64,000 nucleotides of DNA. It comes from JAGCJX01 sp045638645 (GTDB lineage Bacteria > Bacteroidota > Bacteroidia > Bacteroidales > UBA932). Below the pieces are notes generated by a model. That model worked only from the letters and a program-made list of their open reading frames with translations. It searched no databases and had not been told where the DNA came from. Shown here one piece after another: positions 61,494-64,000 of the stretch (positions within the stretch are counted from its first letter, which is position 1; each line of letters starts with the position of its first letter). The DNA lies in assembly GCA_045638645.1 (NCBI GenBank), contig JAZUBU010000016.1, positions 77,743-141,742 on the forward strand. The letters are read 5' to 3'. The position numbers and the translations under genes are program-made.

Positions 61494-62927
61494 TTATTTC
61501 GAGAACGAATGCAGCAATTCGATTCGATTTAAAATAAACCGCAATCCATTCCTAGTTTCTTCCGCATATCTTCTCATATAATAGTCTAGAGCCTCATTTA
61601 ATTCGTCTTTCTCAAAGTATTTTGACTGAATATTGTATTCATTTTTCTTAGTACCTTCGTTGAGTATAGCCTTAAATGTAGAGGCAATAGGACGTTCACC
61701 TGTACCAGTTATATCATAACAATACAAAAAACACGCTATAAGATAGACCGTGCTGCTTGAAGAGTAGCAATACCCTTCTTCCTTTCTAAAGAATGCAGGC
61801 GGCAATTTGTCTTCTAATTTCAATAGGAATTCATGAACTGTAAATACTTTTTGGCTTATCTGATTATAAAACTGCGAGTCCATAACTTTCCATAGACAGA
61901 GCATAAAATAAATATCAGGTAGCAAATATGTTCTCGATCCAAACTGCATTAATGCTAGTCTTGAATAAGCAAAAATCCTATCCATTTGACGAAGATTTAT
62001 ATTAAGCTCCTTGCACATGCTTAATGCTACTGTTCTAAATGCGTAAGGCTCGTCCTTCCTGCCAAATGCTTCTTTTCTGGTTTCATTATTGAAAAAGGAA
62101 TCAAACTCATATTCGGCATACAAGAAATCGAAGTATGCATCTAGCTTTGGCTTTGGAAGAACAAAATCTATATCTATAAATCTTCGCAAATATTCATCAG
62201 AATCAATCCTTGATGACCCATAATATCCTTGAATCGCATTACTTAACTCTTTCTTATTGACGGCAAGAACAAAAACAATGTTAGGAATTTCAAACAAATG
62301 CTTAATTCTTTCTAGTACCGCAACCGCATAATGAGGGTTACATCTATCCAGTTCATCAACAAAAAACACAACAGGATTTTCCCCAGCATTTTCTGTTATA
62401 TACTTCCGTAGGTTTTCTTTGAATTCATCGAGCGTAGTCTTCTGCTCTTCAAATTTATCAAGGTACTTTTTCCCAATATCAATAGATTCATCAATTGCAT
62501 CACCTATGGTATCTGCATCAATCCCTGTTGTCTTTTTAAGCACGCCTTTTAATGTACTTTTTAGTACTGAAGCAGTAATACGTATCGCCCCGGCTGCAAT
62601 CTTGTTAATAGTGCTATTATCTGCAGACAATTCACTTAATTCCGCAATCAACGCTATCAATGGATCTTCAGTATAGTCAGAAGCCCACGCATTAAAGTAT
62701 AACGTCTTGTATTGCCTATTTTTCAAATATTGACGCCACATCTTCACAAAAGTGGTTTTCCCCGACCCCCACTCTCCGCCGAGAGCAAGCACACAGCCAG
62801 ACTGTCCATAAAAGGACACAACATCTGTTAGAACACTGCACAGATGAGACCTTTCTAACTTATCATTTGCAAAGGGGTTCTCTACTGGTATCTCTATCTC
62901 TTGACTCCTACTCTTTATAAATGCCAT
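61494..62927 (-). CDS. KAP-family P-loop NTPase
   Basis: A 477-residue AT-rich ATPase. Walker A GEWGSGKT (51-58) and Walker B VFFVDELDR (188-195) followed by CNPHYAVAVLERIKHLF, plus FNAWASDYTEDPL, place it in the KAP family (STAND-related). Canonical KAP proteins have two to four membrane helices between the Walker motifs; here that span (about 105-185) is mostly soluble helix, so it is probably cytosolic. Family members occur in phage-exclusion and other defence settings. The gene is markedly AT-rich, unlike the core genes, and has no TAnnTTTG box near its start, which suggests transfer. Confidence 0.85.
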   Translation of the reverse strand: MAFIKSRSQEIEIPVENPFANDKLERSHLCSVLTDVVSFYGQSGCVLALGGEWGSGKTTFVKMWRQYLKNRQYKTLYFNAWASDYTEDPLIALIAELSELSADNSTINKIAAGAIRITASVLKSTLKGVLKKTTGIDADTIGDAIDESIDIGKKYLDKFEEQKTTLDEFKENLRKYITENAGENPVVFFVDELDRCNPHYAVAVLERIKHLFEIPNIVFVLAVNKKELSNAIQGYYGSSRIDSDEYLRRFIDIDFVLPKPKLDAYFDFLYAEYEFDSFFNNETRKEAFGRKDEPYAFRTVALSMCKELNINLRQMDRIFAYSRLALMQFGSRTYLLPDIYFMLCLWKVMDSQFYNQISQKVFTVHEFLLKLEDKLPPAFFRKEEGYCYSSSSTVYLIACFLYCYDITGTGERPIASTFKAILNEGTKKNEYNIQSKYFEKDELNEALDYYMRRYAEETRNGLRFILNRIELLHSFSK

Positions 62928-63010
62928 ATTTGTTTTGTTTTAAAATTATATGCAACGAATTTAGTAAAATATAATGCTTCGAGCTAGCCTTCATCAGAAA
63001 TCATAATTCA

Positions 63011-63043
63011 ACAAATTTTCGAGTTAAAGTCCAGAAATCGCAA
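63011..63043 (+). repeat. 33-base imperfect direct repeat, copy 1
   Basis: Shares ACAAATTT, AGTTAA and AAATCGCAA at the same spacing with copy 2 at 63072-63104 (26 of 33 positions match; period 61 bases). A short palindrome (TGTGAA/TTCACA) lies between the copies. It lies upstream of the KAP gene. Confidence 0.65.
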
Positions 63044-63071
63044 TCTTAACTCACTTTTATGTGAAATTTTC

Positions 63072-63104
63072 ACAAATTTGGCAGTTAAGATTCAAAAATC
63101 GCAA
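63072..63104 (+). repeat. 33-base imperfect direct repeat, copy 2
   Basis: Second copy, 61 bases after the first; the three conserved blocks are ACAAATTT, AGTTAA and AAATCGCAA. The spacing suits two protein-binding sites on the same DNA face or iterons. Confidence 0.65.
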
Positions 63105-63122
63105 ACTGAACGCATGATTTAC

Positions 63123-63143
63123 GGTCGTCAAAATTCTTTTGAC
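63123..63143 (+). repeat. Palindromic element GTCAAAA-TTC-TTTTGAC, copy 1
   Basis: Perfect 7-base arms around a 3-base centre, preceded by GGTC. The 13 bases GGTCGTCAAAATT recur exactly at 63370-63382. Confidence 0.7.
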
Positions 63144-63369
63144 AGCCACGTCGATTAGGGAATTTCCCTTGACGCTTGCATATTTTGCAATTACCGAATC
63201 TATAGTTATATATACGACTATTTCCATTTTAGAAACTTTCACTTAAATTCGGCAATTGTGCATTGCAAATCTGTCTGAAATGATGGCTTTGGAGATCACA
63301 AGACAAATTATGCTCTCAGGATATAATGTTCCGAGAGCATAATATAGCATTGAGTTCATTCTATATGGT

Positions 63370-63390
63370 GGTCGTCAAAATTTCTTTGAC
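63370..63390 (+). repeat. Palindromic element GTCAAA-ATTTC-TTTGAC, copy 2
   Basis: Same GGTCGTCAAAATT start as copy 1, with 6-base arms (GTCAAA/TTTGAC). The two copies are 247 bases apart and flank most of the stretch between the KAP gene and the unknown gene. Confidence 0.7.
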
Positions 63391-63492
63391 AACATCATTA
63401 TCCAGGCACACATAAATCTCATATCATCAGATGCCGCCCTTCAAAACACAAACCCATAAAAGATTGAATATTCATGATTTATATCACGATTC

Positions 63493-63532
63493 AACTATGT
63501 GTTTTGTCACAAAAACACATAGTTTTTGTGAC
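63493..63532. repeat. Two overlapping, mutually exclusive hairpins
   Basis: Hairpin A: AACTATGTGTTTT (63493-63505) with its perfect complement at 63512-63524, 13 pairs, 6-base loop. Hairpin B: GTCACAAAAA (63506-63515) with its perfect complement at 63523-63532, 10 pairs, 7-base loop. The right arm of A shares bases with both arms of B, so only one can form. On the minus strand they lie 40-80 bases downstream of the unknown gene's stop. Confidence 0.75.
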
Positions 63533-63575
63533 AAACAGGGGAAGCGTACACTGAAAATGTATGTAAATACTAATC

Positions 63576-64000
63576 CTAATGTGGAACATCAATCTCGTTC
63601 TCTACAAATCTCACATTATTAACAACATAGGGTCTAGCTCTGTAATCAGCTATATTAAGACCATTTTGCCGGATATAATCGACCAGCAGATTTACTGATT
63701 TTTTCTTTTTCTTATCAGTAACTATAGCGCTTTCATCCATCTTTAGATAGCCACTTCTCAACATATGTCTTATCAGATCAGCTCTACCCATATGGAAATC
63801 CCACTGCTCAAAGTTTCTCTTATTATTTTGATTGCTGATATATTTTAACGATGATTGATATTTTCTATAAAGTTCCTTTTCGTTCATACTTAGGTAGTCT
63901 TTTACCTCTAATAGTGACAACCATCCAAGTTTAACATAATCATCTACCACCTCGTTATCTATTTCCTTATTTGAGTAAGCATCCTTGATTAGCTTTTTTT
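63576..64000 (-). CDS. Unknown protein, 5' end beyond the window
   Basis: The last 141 codons of a gene that enters from the right edge; the frame stays open to position 64000. The visible part is charged and mostly helical: ELYRKYQSSLKYIS, then WDFHMGRADLIRHMLRSGYLKMDES, a Lys-rich loop (KKKKKS), and a C-terminal segment ARPYVVNNVRFVENEIDV. I do not recognise a family. The base composition is AT-rich like the KAP gene, on the same strand and 650 bases upstream of it, so the two could belong to one mobile or defence unit. Confidence 0.55.
   Translation of the reverse strand, partial: KKLIKDAYSNKEIDNEVVDDYVKLGWLSLLEVKDYLSMNEKELYRKYQSSLKYISNQNNKRNFEQWDFHMGRADLIRHMLRSGYLKMDESAIVTDKKKKKSVNLLVDYIRQNGLNIADYRARPYVVNNVRFVENEIDVPH

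Larger units (their letters stand above)
62928..63575. other. Repeat-rich non-coding stretch between the KAP gene and an unknown gene
   Basis: No gene that I can support: two 60-65-codon frames are short, overlap repeats and have no family features. The stretch holds a 33-base imperfect direct repeat, a short palindromic element in two copies 247 bases apart, and a pair of overlapping hairpins near the right end (all given as separate entries). It is strongly AT-rich. Confidence 0.5.

Noticed and set aside
63057..63242. 61-codon frame on the minus strand upstream of the KAP gene
   Set aside because: Overlaps the direct repeat and palindrome; no ribosome site or family; probably chance.
63431..63622. 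63-codon frame on the plus strand over the overlapping hairpins
   Set aside because: It runs through the hairpins into the end of the minus-strand gene and has no domain signal.

Overview
The window looks like a chromosomal segment of a fermentative anaerobe of the Bacteroidales (Bacteroidota). The reasons are promoter-like TAnnTTTG boxes ahead of many genes, often close to the start codon; Mfa1/FimA-type fimbrial genes with DUF3575 and DUF4906 partners; DUF3467, DUF4923 and DUF6913-type proteins; a VorDABC/KorDABC-type 2-oxoacid:ferredoxin oxidoreductase; pyruvate phosphate dikinase; ATP-type PEP carboxykinase; and the HydE/HydF maturases. I cannot name a genus from sequence alone. Most of the window has roughly balanced base composition. 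The last 3 kb is visibly AT-rich.

Layout. 1-5617 (minus strand): valS, a PMCA-type cation ATPase and a hotdog thioesterase cut by the left edge. 5713-8046 (plus): a tightly overlapping operon of DUF3467, a DUF2520 Rossmann protein, a KdsC-type phosphatase and Maf. 8109-10049 (minus): recQ, divergent from pckA. 12086-15161: an outer-membrane beta-barrel, then an SAH/MTA-type deaminase and a purine nucleoside phosphorylase (purine salvage). 15281-16947 (minus): a HAD phosphatase overlapping a Sel1/YgjP metallopeptidase. 17079-21992 (plus): ADP-forming acyl-CoA synthetase, a 49-residue membrane peptide, and the four-subunit 2-oxoacid:ferredoxin oxidoreductase. Together these can oxidise 2-oxoacids to acyl-CoA and recover ATP. 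22742-25819 (minus): galE-rfbA-rfbB for nucleotide sugars. 26107-27686: a lipoprotein with a lectin-like DUF1566/Lcl domain and a DUF4923 protein. 27726-30485 (minus): WlbA/WlbC/WlbB-type enzymes for a 2,3-diacetamido-uronic acid sugar. 30544-36115: a large exported amidase-like protein and htpG. 36428-44354: a six-gene fimbrial locus. 44479-44672: tandem tRNA-Val genes. 44739-52676: folC, purL and ppdK. 52866-55474: two exported proteins, one an LPP20/LamG fusion. 55481-57816: hydE-hydF. 57914-60837: K+/H+ antiporter, a DUF6913-type protein and DUF368/PopT.

The right end (60870-64000) starts with tRNA-Arg(TCT) and a perfect terminator. After it come 0.5 kb of hairpin-rich non-coding DNA, an AT-rich KAP-family P-loop NTPase, a 0.65-kb non-coding stretch with several direct and inverted repeats, and an unrecognised protein cut by the window edge. 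This is the best candidate for a mobile or defence-type island. Its most unusual element is a pair of overlapping, mutually exclusive hairpins at 63493-63532. No integrase, transposase, CRISPR array or rRNA was found.
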